Source of the DNA: Actinomycetota bacterium
GTDB taxonomy: Bacteria; Actinomycetota; Thermoleophilia; Solirubrobacterales; Solirubrobacteraceae
Reading direction: 5' to 3'
Assembly: GCA_005885515.1 (NCBI GenBank)
Contig: VAWK01000028.1
Coordinates: 1-64,000 of the forward strand
Length of the DNA stretch: 64,000 bases
Shown: positions 33,649 through 41,757 of the stretch, one piece after another
Layout: each line of letters begins with the position of its first letter
Numbering within the stretch: the stretch's first letter is position 1
The notes under the pieces: model-generated
Database searches by the model: none
Seen by the model: the letters and a program-made list of their open reading frames with translations, nothing else
Told to the model about the DNA's origin: nothing
Made by a program: the position numbers and the translations under genes

Positions 33649-34236
33649 ATGCCAGGCCGTCCGCGCAAGTCCCTGCTTCTGGCGCTGGCCCTGCTCGCGC
33701 CGATCGGACTGGCGGGCTGCGGCGACGCGCACACGAAGGTAACCACGGGCACATATGCCGGCGAGTCGGGAGCCAATGCGCCCTACCTGAACGTGGGCCC
33801 GCTGACCTACGAGGTGCAGCTGTCGCGCCAGCTCAGCCCGTTTGACACCGAGGATGCCGCCTACCTGCAAGGGCTGTCCGCGATGCAGCGCGCGCTGACG
33901 CCAGAACAGGAGTGGTTCGCCGTGTTCCTGCAGGTCTTCAACACGAGCTCGAAGAGCGAGCCGGCGGCCAGCAAGGTGACGATCACCGACACGCAGGGAA
34001 AGATCTATACGCCCGTCGTGCCGGCCGGCAGCAATCAGTTCGCCTACCGCGCGGGAACGGTCCCCGGCAAGGGCCGCCTCCCGGTGCCGGACTCGACCGC
34101 GGCGGCGGGGTCTACGCAGGGCGCGCTGCTGCTGTACAAGATCAACCTCGAGTCGCTCAACAACCGTCCGTTGACGCTGACGATCGCGGATGCCACCGAC
34201 GCCGCTCAGACTGCCTCGGCCGAGCTCGACGTCTAG
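33649..34236 (+). CDS. DUF4352-like lipoprotein
   Basis: 195 aa. Signal peptide with lipobox IGLAGC (Cys24). The mature part is a beta-sandwich-like domain (VGPLTYEVQLSRQL, WFAVFLQVFNTSSKSE, ITDTQGKIYTPVV) resembling DUF4352/telomeric-repeat-type immunoglobulin-fold lipoproteins. Probably a surface binder. ATG 33649 has GATAGACT (TAGACT 33632-33637) upstream. Its stop shares a CTAG tetramer with the convergent PBP gene's stop. Confidence 0.75.
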   Translation: MPGRPRKSLLLALALLAPIGLAGCGDAHTKVTTGTYAGESGANAPYLNVGPLTYEVQLSRQLSPFDTEDAAYLQGLSAMQRALTPEQEWFAVFLQVFNTSSKSEPAASKVTITDTQGKIYTPVVPAGSNQFAYRAGTVPGKGRLPVPDSTAAAGSTQGALLLYKINLESLNNRPLTLTIADATDAAQTASAELDV

Positions 34237-36020
34237 CTGCCCGGGCGCAGCCCGGCTTCGAGCACCTGTCGGGCGACGGGCGCGGCCGTCGCTCCCCCGG
34301 CGCCGTCTTTGACGAGCAGCACGCCCACGTCGACGCGAGGGTGAATGGCCGGGGCGAAGGCGGCAAACCAGGCGTCGGTGTTGCTCGGGTCGCTCGCCGC
34401 CCCCTGACAGCCGCCGGGATGCGCTTCCTGTGTCTGGCCGGCGCTCGATTCGGACGCCGCTTCTCCGGCGCTCGATTCGGACGCCGAGCCGCTCGAGCCG
34501 GCCGCCGAGCACTCGTTCTTGAGTTCGGCGGTGCCGGTCTTGCCGGCGACGACGACACCGGGGATCGCGGCCGCCGCGCCGGTGCCGCCGCGCACGACGC
34601 CAACCATCAGTCGTCTGACCGTGCGGGCCACGGTCGCGCTCAGCGCCCGTGGAGCGCGCGCCGGTGGGCGTCCGAGCTCGTACGTCGGCTGGGGCCGGCG
34701 CCCCCCATCGGCGACGGTCGCGGCGGCGATCGCCATCTCCAGGGCGGTGGCCTGCACCTGCCCCTGGCCGATGGCGGTGGATCCAAGCGCGAGTTCACCC
34801 TGGATCTGGCCGGCCGCGGGAATCGTGCTTTCGGCCGCTCCGGCGATGCCCGGGTCGGCGTTGAAGCCGAAGCGTTCCGCCGTCTCCACCAGGCGCGCGG
34901 CTCCCAGCTTGACGCCGAGCGGAGCGAACACGGAGTTGCAGGAGGTCGCAAATGCCAGTTCGAGCGAGCCGCCGCATTCCTCGCCGCCGGCGTTGCTCAG
35001 CTCGACCCCATCGAGCGTGGCGTGGGTGGCGTACGCGAACGTCGAGTGCGGGCTCGCGATCCCGGCAGCCAGCACGCCGCTGAGGGTGATGATCTTGAAG
35101 GTCGATCCCGGCGGCTGCAGGCCGTCCAGGCCGATGCCGGCCACCGCGAGGATCTCGCCGGTCGCGGGTGCCAGCGCGACGACGCCGCCGTAGAGCCCCC
35201 CGAGCGCGAGCACCGCGGCGCGCTGCAGCTGCGGCGAGATCGTCGTGCGCAGCGCCGGGGCCGGTCGTGGAAGCGCGGAGGCGAGCACCCGCGCGGCGCC
35301 GCCTGGGCGCGTGCTCGTCGCGAGCAGGCGGCCGCCCGGGGTGCCCATGAGGCGGGCGTCGAAGGCCTGCTCGAGGCCGCTCACGCCAACCATCACCCCG
35401 GGCGGCACGCCCTGCGCTTCGAGCGCCCGTTGGCGCGCGGCGGGGGCGGGGCCGAGCGACCCCACCACCGCGCTCGCGACCTCTCCCAGCGGCGAGCTGC
35501 GCTGTCCGGGTGCCGAGGGCGAGCCTTGCGCCAGCACGCTGCCGTCCCGGGCCAGCAGGGTTGCGCGGGGGGGCAGGGCCGTCTGGCGGCTGAGCACCTC
35601 GCCGGGCCCCAGGCCGGGGAACGCCAGCGAGGACGACCAGGCGACGCGCGGTTCGCCGCCGGTGCTCGCGATCGGGAGGTCGAAGGCGAGCGCGAGCGTG
35701 CCGAACAGGCGCGTGCGAACCATGACCGGCACGCGCATCAAGCTGCCGACATGTCGCGGCCTGCCCGCCACGCGCAGTCGCGTCGCCGTTGCGACGCGCA
35801 GGGCCCGCTGATATGCGCGGGCGAAGCGCTCCGCGGTGGTCATCTGCCTGGAGGCGGCGTCGATGTCCTGGTACATGCGCGTGTACTGGCCCTGCGTCCA
35901 AGCCTGCACGAACCGAGCGGCCAGCCCCGCGGAAGCCGACGGCCCGCGGCCTGCGCCCGCGATCGCGCCGATCGCGAAGGCGACCGCGGCGAGCGCGCCC
36001 AGCGCGCGAGCGCGGCGCAT
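34233..36020 (-). CDS. Class B penicillin-binding protein with NTF2-like N-terminal domain
   Basis: 595 aa from ATG 36020; ATG 36059 would add 13 residues and leave 4 bp to the divergent gene. Membrane helix about 6-24, a MecA-N/NTF2-like domain (30-120), dimerisation region, then the transpeptidase with SxxK at S306-K309 (PPGSTFK), SCN at 360-362 and KTG at 494-496. It cross-links peptidoglycan. Oddity: directly after KTGTAEL comes a Ser/Glu/Ala-rich insert of about 45 residues bounded by two cysteines, encoded partly by an in-frame 27-bp duplication (copies 34438-34459 and 34465-34486). Confidence 0.88.
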   Translation of the reverse strand: MRRARALGALAAVAFAIGAIAGAGRGPSASAGLAARFVQAWTQGQYTRMYQDIDAASRQMTTAERFARAYQRALRVATATRLRVAGRPRHVGSLMRVPVMVRTRLFGTLALAFDLPIASTGGEPRVAWSSSLAFPGLGPGEVLSRQTALPPRATLLARDGSVLAQGSPSAPGQRSSPLGEVASAVVGSLGPAPAARQRALEAQGVPPGVMVGVSGLEQAFDARLMGTPGGRLLATSTRPGGAARVLASALPRPAPALRTTISPQLQRAAVLALGGLYGGVVALAPATGEILAVAGIGLDGLQPPGSTFKIITLSGVLAAGIASPHSTFAYATHATLDGVELSNAGGEECGGSLELAFATSCNSVFAPLGVKLGAARLVETAERFGFNADPGIAGAAESTIPAAGQIQGELALGSTAIGQGQVQATALEMAIAAATVADGGRRPQPTYELGRPPARAPRALSATVARTVRRLMVGVVRGGTGAAAAIPGVVVAGKTGTAELKNECSAAGSSGSASESSAGEAASESSAGQTQEAHPGGCQGAASDPSNTDAWFAAFAPAIHPRVDVGVLLVKDGAGGATAAPVARQVLEAGLRPGS

Positions 36021-36063
36021 GCGTGCTGCCCGCGGCTCGGCGATGGCGCGGTAGAACATTGCG

Positions 36064-37233
36064 GTGACCGGACTTGACTGGATCATCGTGGCGTTCGCGG
36101 CGGTGCTCGCCTCGCTCGGCTTTCGTCGCGGCTTCATCGTCGGCGTGCTGTCGTTCGGCGGCTTCGCCATCGGTGCATTCCTCGGCACACGCCTGGGTCC
36201 TCTTCTGCTTCCACGCGGATCCTCCTCGCCGTACGCTCCCGCCTTCGGCCTGTTCGGCGCGCTGCTCGCAGGCGCGATTCTGGCAAGCGGGCTGGAGGGT
36301 GTCGGCCTGAGGCTGCGCCGGGCCCTGATCGTCCCAGGGCTCGGCGTGCTCGACGGATTGCTCGGCGCGGCCCTTGGCGTGGCGCTCGGGCTGGGGATCG
36401 TGTGGGTGCTTGCGGCGGTGGCCGCGCAGGCGCCCAACCAGGGCCGGCTGCGGGCCGACATCCAGCGCTCGGCGATCCTGCGCGAGCTGAACGTGCTGCT
36501 GCCCCCATCGGGGCCGATCCTCAATGCGCTGGCGCGGCTTGACCCGCTGCCGCACCTCGCCGGACCGTCCGCCGACGTTCCCGCGCCGCTGCCGCGGATC
36601 GCGGCCAAGCCGGCGATCAGGCTCGCCGCGCGCAGCGTCGTGCGCGTGCTCGGCACGGCCTGCGGGCTTGCGATCGAGGGCTCCGGGTGGGTCGCCGAAT
36701 CGGACATCGTGGTGACGAACGCGCACGTGATCGCGGGCGAGCGGGACACGACCGTGGAGGATCAGGGTCGCGCGCCGGGGCTCGCGGCCCAGCCGGTCGT
36801 GTTCGACGCCAGCAACGACGTGGCCGTGCTGCGGGTGCCCGGGCTCGGCCTCCCCTCCCTCGACCTCGCAGTGGATCCTCCCTCCAGCGTCCCCGGTGCG
36901 ATCCTGGGCTATCCGGAGAACGGACCGTTCCACGCGAGCCCCGGACGGATCGGACGCACGCAGGTGGTCCTCACCCAGGACGCGTACGGGCGCGGTCCGA
37001 TCTCGCGCCTGCTCACCCCGCTTGTCGGGGTGGTGCACGCGGGGAACTCCGGCGGGCCACTGGTGGGCGCCGACGGGCACGTGCTGACGACCGTGTTCGC
37101 GGGCACCATCGGCGGCGCTGCGCCCGGTGGTTACGGCGTGGCCAACTCGACGGTTGCGAGTGCGCTCGCGCGCGCCAAGCCACGCGCTAGCGCGGGCCTG
37201 CGGGTCGGCACGCAAGCGTGCGCCGCGGGATAG
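36064..37233 (+). CDS. MarP-like membrane serine protease (CvpA + trypsin-like domain)
   Basis: 389 aa from GTG 36064. Residues 1-120 form four CvpA-type membrane helices; the extracytoplasmic chymotrypsin-fold protease follows with His221 (TNAHVI), Asp252 (NDVAVLRV) and Ser329 (GNSGGP). Cys200 and Cys386 flank the domain like the disulfide pair of Mycobacterium tuberculosis MarP (Rv3671c), which protects against acid and oxidative stress and activates wall hydrolases. Divergent from a PBP gene. TAGAAC (36052-36057) ends 6 nt before the start, a weak leaderless -10. Confidence 0.9.
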   Translation: MTGLDWIIVAFAAVLASLGFRRGFIVGVLSFGGFAIGAFLGTRLGPLLLPRGSSSPYAPAFGLFGALLAGAILASGLEGVGLRLRRALIVPGLGVLDGLLGAALGVALGLGIVWVLAAVAAQAPNQGRLRADIQRSAILRELNVLLPPSGPILNALARLDPLPHLAGPSADVPAPLPRIAAKPAIRLAARSVVRVLGTACGLAIEGSGWVAESDIVVTNAHVIAGERDTTVEDQGRAPGLAAQPVVFDASNDVAVLRVPGLGLPSLDLAVDPPSSVPGAILGYPENGPFHASPGRIGRTQVVLTQDAYGRGPISRLLTPLVGVVHAGNSGGPLVGADGHVLTTVFAGTIGGAAPGGYGVANSTVASALARAKPRASAGLRVGTQACAAG

Positions 37234-37286
37234 CCCGGGCGAACGCCTGACCGCTCCCGCGAGCGTGAAAGGCGTAAATTGTGGCC

Positions 37287-37394
37287 ATGACCGCACGGCA
37301 GGGCGGGCGCAGGTGGAGGGCGGCCATGGCGATCTCGCTGCCCGCGCTGCCCGGCGCCGCCGTGCCGGCGCCGGAGGGATCGCGTGGTTCGTAA
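37287..37394 (+). CDS. Possible 35-residue leader ORF before the YrbE pair
   Basis: ATG 37287 opens a frame ending TAA 37392-37394, overlapping the permease start by 11 bp; an internal ATG at 37326 (GGTGGAGGG upstream) gives MAISLPALPGAAVPAPEG. It could be a coupling leader or a remnant. No similarity recognised. Confidence 0.25.
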   Translation: MTARQGGRRWRAAMAISLPALPGAAVPAPEGSRGS

Positions 37395-38190
37395 CTTCGC
37401 AGGCCGCGCATTGCTGCCGCCGCGGCATTTGCTCGAGGAATTCGGGGACATGATGATCCTGACCGGCAGGACGATCGTGTCGGCGCTGCGGCCGCCGTAT
37501 CCGTATGGCGGCGAGCTCGTGTCTCAGTTCCTGTTCGCGCTGCGGCTGGTCTGGTTCCCCCTGCTGGTCACGACGGTCGCCATTTCCTATGGTGCGCCGG
37601 GCCTGCAGGCGGCGGACTTCCTGACGCTGTTCGGCGCGCTGGACCGGCTCGGCGGGTTCTTCGTGCTCGCGTCGATTCGCGAAATCGGCCCGCTGATCAC
37701 GTCGATCGTGCTCGCCGGCGTGGCCGGCACGGCGATCACCGCCGACCTCGGTGCGCGCAAGGTGCGCGAGGAGCTGGACGCCCTGCAGGTGCTGGGCGTG
37801 GACCCGGTCAAGAACCTCGTCGTGCCGCGCTTTCTGGCGCTGATGGTGGTGACTGGCCTGTTCGACATCTATTCGCTGCTGTTCGGCATCTTCGGCGGCA
37901 TCCTCGCCGAGCTGGTCAGCGGCCAGTCGCTGGGGCCGTTCTGGAACACGCTGTTTGCAAACTCCTCGACCGTCGACCTGTGGGGGTCGGTGCTGAAGAC
38001 GACGATGTTCGGCGCGATCATCGCGATTGTTTGCTGTTACAAGGGCATGTCCGCCTCGGGCGGAGCCGAGGGCGTGGGGCGCGCGGTCAACGAGGCGGTC
38101 GTCGTCTCGTTCCTGGGGATCGGCGCGTTCAACTACGTGTTCACGCAGACCCTGCTGGCGACGCACCCGAACATCCTGGTGATCAAGTGA
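37384..38190 (+). CDS. MlaE/YrbE family ABC transporter permease (first of pair)
   Basis: 268 aa, GTG 37384 with GGAGGG 6 nt upstream. It has the MlaE permease core: IREIGPLITSIVLAGVAGTA, then ADLGARKVREELDALQVLGV (the cytoplasmic coupling EELDALxxLGxDP motif) and VCCYKGMSASGGAEGVG near the end. Pairs of these form the membrane channel of Mce lipid importers. Overlaps the next permease by 4 bp (GTGA). No Mce substrate-binding protein or ATPase gene follows. Confidence 0.92.
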   Translation: MVRNFAGRALLPPRHLLEEFGDMMILTGRTIVSALRPPYPYGGELVSQFLFALRLVWFPLLVTTVAISYGAPGLQAADFLTLFGALDRLGGFFVLASIREIGPLITSIVLAGVAGTAITADLGARKVREELDALQVLGVDPVKNLVVPRFLALMVVTGLFDIYSLLFGIFGGILAELVSGQSLGPFWNTLFANSSTVDLWGSVLKTTMFGAIIAIVCCYKGMSASGGAEGVGRAVNEAVVVSFLGIGAFNYVFTQTLLATHPNILVIK

Positions 38191-38987
38191 ACGACCTGCT
38201 CGCGCTGCCCCGCGAATGGCTCGCCTCGACCGGCGAGATCGCGCGCTTCACGAGCCAGATCGTGGGCGACGTGTACGGGATGCGCGTGTTCCGCTTCTTC
38301 GGCGAGGCGCTGCGTCAGGCCGGCATCCTGATCGTCGGCTCGACGCTCGTGATCTGGTCGCTGGTGTTCATCACCGGGCTTGGCACCTGCGGCATCGAGG
38401 CGGCCTACTTCAACCAGTCCGTGGGCGCTCCCACCTACGCCGGCGTGTTCGCCGCGTGGTGCAACCTGCGCGAGGCGGTGCCGTATGCGTTCGGCTACAT
38501 GATGGCCGCCAAGGTGGGCACCGGCATCGTGGCCGAGCTGGGGGCGATGCGCATCTCCGAGGAGATCGACGCGCTGCAGGTGATGGGCATCGACTCGGTG
38601 ACGTTCCTGTGCGCGACGCGTCTGCTCGCCGCCTGGATCGTGCTGCCCTTCATGTACCTGGCGGCGATCGGCGTCGCCTACCTCGCTTCCTACATCGCGG
38701 TGGTGAATCAGATCGGGTTCGTCTCCTCAGGAGGCTATCTGCTGATCTTCTGGCAGTTTCAAAACGCGCCTGATCTGCTCTACAGCGTGATCAAGGGGAT
38801 GTTCATGGCCACGGCGATCGTGCTGGTGGCCTGTTACTACGGCTACCACGCCTCCGGCGGGCCGGTGGGCGTGGGTACGGCTACGGCCAAGTCGATGGTG
38901 CTCAACCTCGTGCTGGTGACGCTGATCGGGATGCTCGGCACGCAGGTCTTCTGGGGCGCGAACCCGCGCGCGCCGATCGGCGGCTGA
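38187..38987 (+). CDS. MlaE/YrbE family ABC transporter permease (second of pair)
   Basis: 266 aa from GTG 38187, translationally coupled to its partner. Conserved MlaE segments are YMMAAKVGTGIVAELGAMRI, EEIDALQVMGIDSV and ACYYGYHASGGPVGVGTATA. Together with the preceding gene it would make the heteromeric permease of an Mce-type lipid/steroid uptake system, energised by an MceG/Mkl ATPase encoded elsewhere. The run ends here, where mceA-F would be expected; a convergent regulator fragment follows 41 bp later. Confidence 0.92.
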   Translation: MNDLLALPREWLASTGEIARFTSQIVGDVYGMRVFRFFGEALRQAGILIVGSTLVIWSLVFITGLGTCGIEAAYFNQSVGAPTYAGVFAAWCNLREAVPYAFGYMMAAKVGTGIVAELGAMRISEEIDALQVMGIDSVTFLCATRLLAAWIVLPFMYLAAIGVAYLASYIAVVNQIGFVSSGGYLLIFWQFQNAPDLLYSVIKGMFMATAIVLVACYYGYHASGGPVGVGTATAKSMVLNLVLVTLIGMLGTQVFWGANPRAPIGG

Positions 38988-39028
38988 GCGGCAGCACCGC
39001 CGGCTGCGGACCAGTCCGCTACGCGCGA

Positions 39029-39415
39029 TCAGCGGGCGCGGCAGCCGTCGAGGAAGACCCCGAGGGCGGCGCCGGTGCGGGTCACGAGGTCCTCCCGCTC
39101 TGCGCGCCCGTCCCACCAGCCGATCAGCCAGTTGATCGTGGTGAAGTGGTAGATCGCGATCAGGAGCTCCGCGAGCCGCATCGCGCTGCTCGCGCGGTCG
39201 ATCTCCCCACGCCGCTGTCCGAGCTCGAACGGCGCGGCGAGCGAGCCGTACATCTCATGCGTGCGCTGCTTGAGTAAGCCGCTCGAGTGGAACAGGTTGG
39301 AGCGGGTCCAGAGCACGGTCTGGCCGATGCTGGTGGCTCGCGCGGAAGCGGTCGGCGAGCTACCCGCTACCCTGCCGCAACGTGTCAAAGACGCTCTTGA
39401 TCGCCGAGAAGCCAT
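39029..39415 (-). pseudogene. Truncated TetR-family regulator (C-terminal domain only)
   Basis: 128-residue frame. From about residue 36 the sequence (WTRSNLFHSSGLLKQRTHEM, LAAPFELGQRRGEIDRASSA, MRLAELLIAIYHFTTINWLI) reads as the C-terminal dimerisation domain of a TetR regulator. The helix-turn-helix that should precede it is absent: upstream sequence runs into the divergent topB gene and the first 30 residues look non-native. It is likely a remnant of a regulator of the neighbouring mce-type genes. A shorter functional ligand-binding protein is less likely. Confidence 0.6.
39368..39381 (+). promoter_or_regulatory. -10 element for leaderless topB
   Basis: TACCCT (39368-39373) followed by GCCGCAAC and the GTG, 8-nt spacing, no ribosome site. 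Confidence 0.45.
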
Positions 39416-41718
39416 CCGTGGGGCAGGACCTCGCGCGCGTGCTGCCCGGTCCCTTCAAGAAGCAGGAGGGTCTGCTCGAGGGGCCCCAACACGTGATCAC
39501 GTGGGCGGTGGGCCACCTCGTTCAGCTGGCAGAACCGGACGAGTACGACGCCAAGTTCAAGCGGTGGCGCATGGATGACCTGCCGATAGTGCCCGAGCGC
39601 TTCAAGCTGGTGGTGCGCGACGAGCGCTCGCGCAAGCAGATGCGCGTCGTCAGCAAGCAGCTTGCGCGGGACGACATCGCGGAGGTCGTCAACGCCTGCG
39701 ATGCCGGGCGCGAGGGGGAGCTGATCTTCGCCTACCTGTACGAGAAGGCCAAAGCGAAAACGCCCGTGCGGCGCCTGTGGCTCAACTCGATGACCAACGC
39801 GGCCATGAAGGAGGCCCTGGCGGCGCTGCGGCCCGGTTCGGAGTTCGCGCTGTTGGAGGCGGCCGCCCGTTCGCGCTCGGAGGCAGACTGGATCGTCGGC
39901 ATGAACGCCACCCGCGCGGCAACCATCCGCTTGCGCAGCTCCTTCGACGGCGCGGTGTCGCTGGGCCGGGTGCAGACGCCCACGTTGGCGATCGTCGCAC
40001 GGCGCGAGGAGGAGATCAGAGCGTTCGTGCCCGAGCCCTACTGGCTCGTGGACGCCACGTTCCTCGCCGGGGAAGACCGCCGCTATGAGGGGCGCTTCCA
40101 CACCGGCACGGGCGAGGCGAAAGAGCTTCGCGGCCCGCGCCTGGCCACCGAGCAGCAGGCGCTTGAGGTAGTCGCGGCCCTGGGTGGAGCGGCAGACGCC
40201 GCTGACGGCGAGCCCGTCGTGCGCCCACCGGGCCAGATCACCAAGGTCGAGAAGAAAGAACAGCGCGAGAAAGCCCCGATGCTGTACGACCTCACCACGC
40301 TGCAGCGCGAGGCCAACAACCGCTACGGATTCTCGGCCAGGCGCACCCTCGCCGCGGCCCAGCGCTGCTACGAGGAGCACAAGGCGCTGACCTATCCGCG
40401 CACCAGCTCGCGCTACCTGCCAAGCGACATGATCTCCGAGATCAAGCCCGTGGCGGAGCTCGTCGGGACGAAGCCCGAGTACCGCAAGGCGGCGCAGTAC
40501 GTGACCGGGCTCGACCTGCTGCCGCTCGCGCGCGTGGTGAACGACGCCAAGGTGACAGACCACCACGCGATCATCCCCACACGCGCCGAGCACGCGCTGG
40601 AGAAGATGGGCGCCGACGACAGGCGCATCTACGACATGGTGGCGCGCCGCTTCCTGGCGGTGTTCCACCCCGACGCGGTGTTCGAGAACACGCGCGTGGA
40701 GACAACGGTCAGCGTGCCCGACGAGCGCGAGCAGGCCGGATATGTGTTCCGCACGCGCGGCAAGCTGATGCTGGTGCCCGGCTGGCGCGGGGTCTACGAG
40801 GAGGTCGCCGAGGAGGCGCAGGCTCGCTCCGACGAGGATGAGGCGCCACCCGAGCAGCGCCTGCCGCGGTTGGATCAGGACGAGCGGGTGGCGATCGAGA
40901 CGGTCGCCAGCGCGCGCAAGGAGACCAAGCCGCCGCGGCGCTACAGCGACGCCTCGCTGCTGGCCGCGATGGAGACTGCGGGCAAGCTCGTCGACGACGA
41001 CGAGCTGCGCGAGGCGATGAAGGACTCCGGGATCGGAACGCCCGCCACGCGCTCGGCGATCATCGAGCGGCTCATCCAGGTGGGCTACCTGGAGCGCGAC
41101 GGGCGGGCGCTGGTGGCGACCGAGAAGGGCTTGAACGTGATCCGGCTGCTCAACCATCACGCGCTCACCTCGCCCGGGCTCACCGGCGACTGGGAGCACA
41201 GGCTGGGAAAGATCGAGCGCGGAGAGGACTCGCGCAAGCGGTTCATGAGCGACATCGCGGGCTTCGCACAGGAGACGGTGAAAGAGCTCGACGAGACGCT
41301 CAAGGGGGTGCGCATCCCGCGCGCCCGCCTCGGCCCGTGTCCGGTGTGCGGCCACGAGATCGTGGAGAACCGCAAGGGCTACTCCTGCTGGGCGCGCGAG
41401 GATCCCGGCTGCGGCTTCGTGATCTGGAAGTCCAAGGCGGGCAAGACGCTGCCCGTCGCAGTCGCGAGGGAACTGATCAAGCAGGGCTACACCACCCGCC
41501 CCGTGACCGGCTTTCGCGGCCGCAGCGGGCGAACCTTCCGAGCCCGCCTGGCCCTCGGCCAGACCGAGGAGGGCAAGTGGCGCGTGGAGTTCGACGAGGA
41601 GTGGGCCCGTGAGGGGGCAAAGCCGCCCGAGGCCGACGCCGAGGGCGGTGGCGAGCTCGCCCAGGCGCAGGCCGACAGCGTCAAGCGCGCCGCCATCGGA
41701 CAACGCAGCGCCGCGTAG
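39382..41718 (+). CDS. topB: DNA topoisomerase III (type IA)
   Basis: 778 aa. Toprim with IAEKPSVGQDLARVL at the start and CDAGREGELIF (106-116), then VSLGRVQTPTLAIV and the active-site Tyr338 in ALTYPRTSSRYLP. The C-terminus has a zinc-ribbon-like CPVCGHEIVENRKGYSC ... PGCGF segment and a topoisomerase C-terminal repeat. It relaxes and decatenates DNA by single-strand passage. It is followed by the addB-addA recombination nuclease, so the region is a DNA-processing block. GTG start, leaderless-type promoter. Confidence 0.95.
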   Translation: MSKTLLIAEKPSVGQDLARVLPGPFKKQEGLLEGPQHVITWAVGHLVQLAEPDEYDAKFKRWRMDDLPIVPERFKLVVRDERSRKQMRVVSKQLARDDIAEVVNACDAGREGELIFAYLYEKAKAKTPVRRLWLNSMTNAAMKEALAALRPGSEFALLEAAARSRSEADWIVGMNATRAATIRLRSSFDGAVSLGRVQTPTLAIVARREEEIRAFVPEPYWLVDATFLAGEDRRYEGRFHTGTGEAKELRGPRLATEQQALEVVAALGGAADAADGEPVVRPPGQITKVEKKEQREKAPMLYDLTTLQREANNRYGFSARRTLAAAQRCYEEHKALTYPRTSSRYLPSDMISEIKPVAELVGTKPEYRKAAQYVTGLDLLPLARVVNDAKVTDHHAIIPTRAEHALEKMGADDRRIYDMVARRFLAVFHPDAVFENTRVETTVSVPDEREQAGYVFRTRGKLMLVPGWRGVYEEVAEEAQARSDEDEAPPEQRLPRLDQDERVAIETVASARKETKPPRRYSDASLLAAMETAGKLVDDDELREAMKDSGIGTPATRSAIIERLIQVGYLERDGRALVATEKGLNVIRLLNHHALTSPGLTGDWEHRLGKIERGEDSRKRFMSDIAGFAQETVKELDETLKGVRIPRARLGPCPVCGHEIVENRKGYSCWAREDPGCGFVIWKSKAGKTLPVAVARELIKQGYTTRPVTGFRGRSGRTFRARLALGQTEEGKWRVEFDEEWAREGAKPPEADAEGGGELAQAQADSVKRAAIGQRSAA

Positions 41719-41757
41719 GCGCGGACGCGTCGGACGCGTGCGCGACCATGGGAGCGC

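Noticed and set aside
34795-38166. About 1120-codon minus-strand frame across the PBP, MarP and YrbE region
   Set aside because: It is a different frame from the PBP and antisense to two well-defined plus-strand genes; no recognisable domains.
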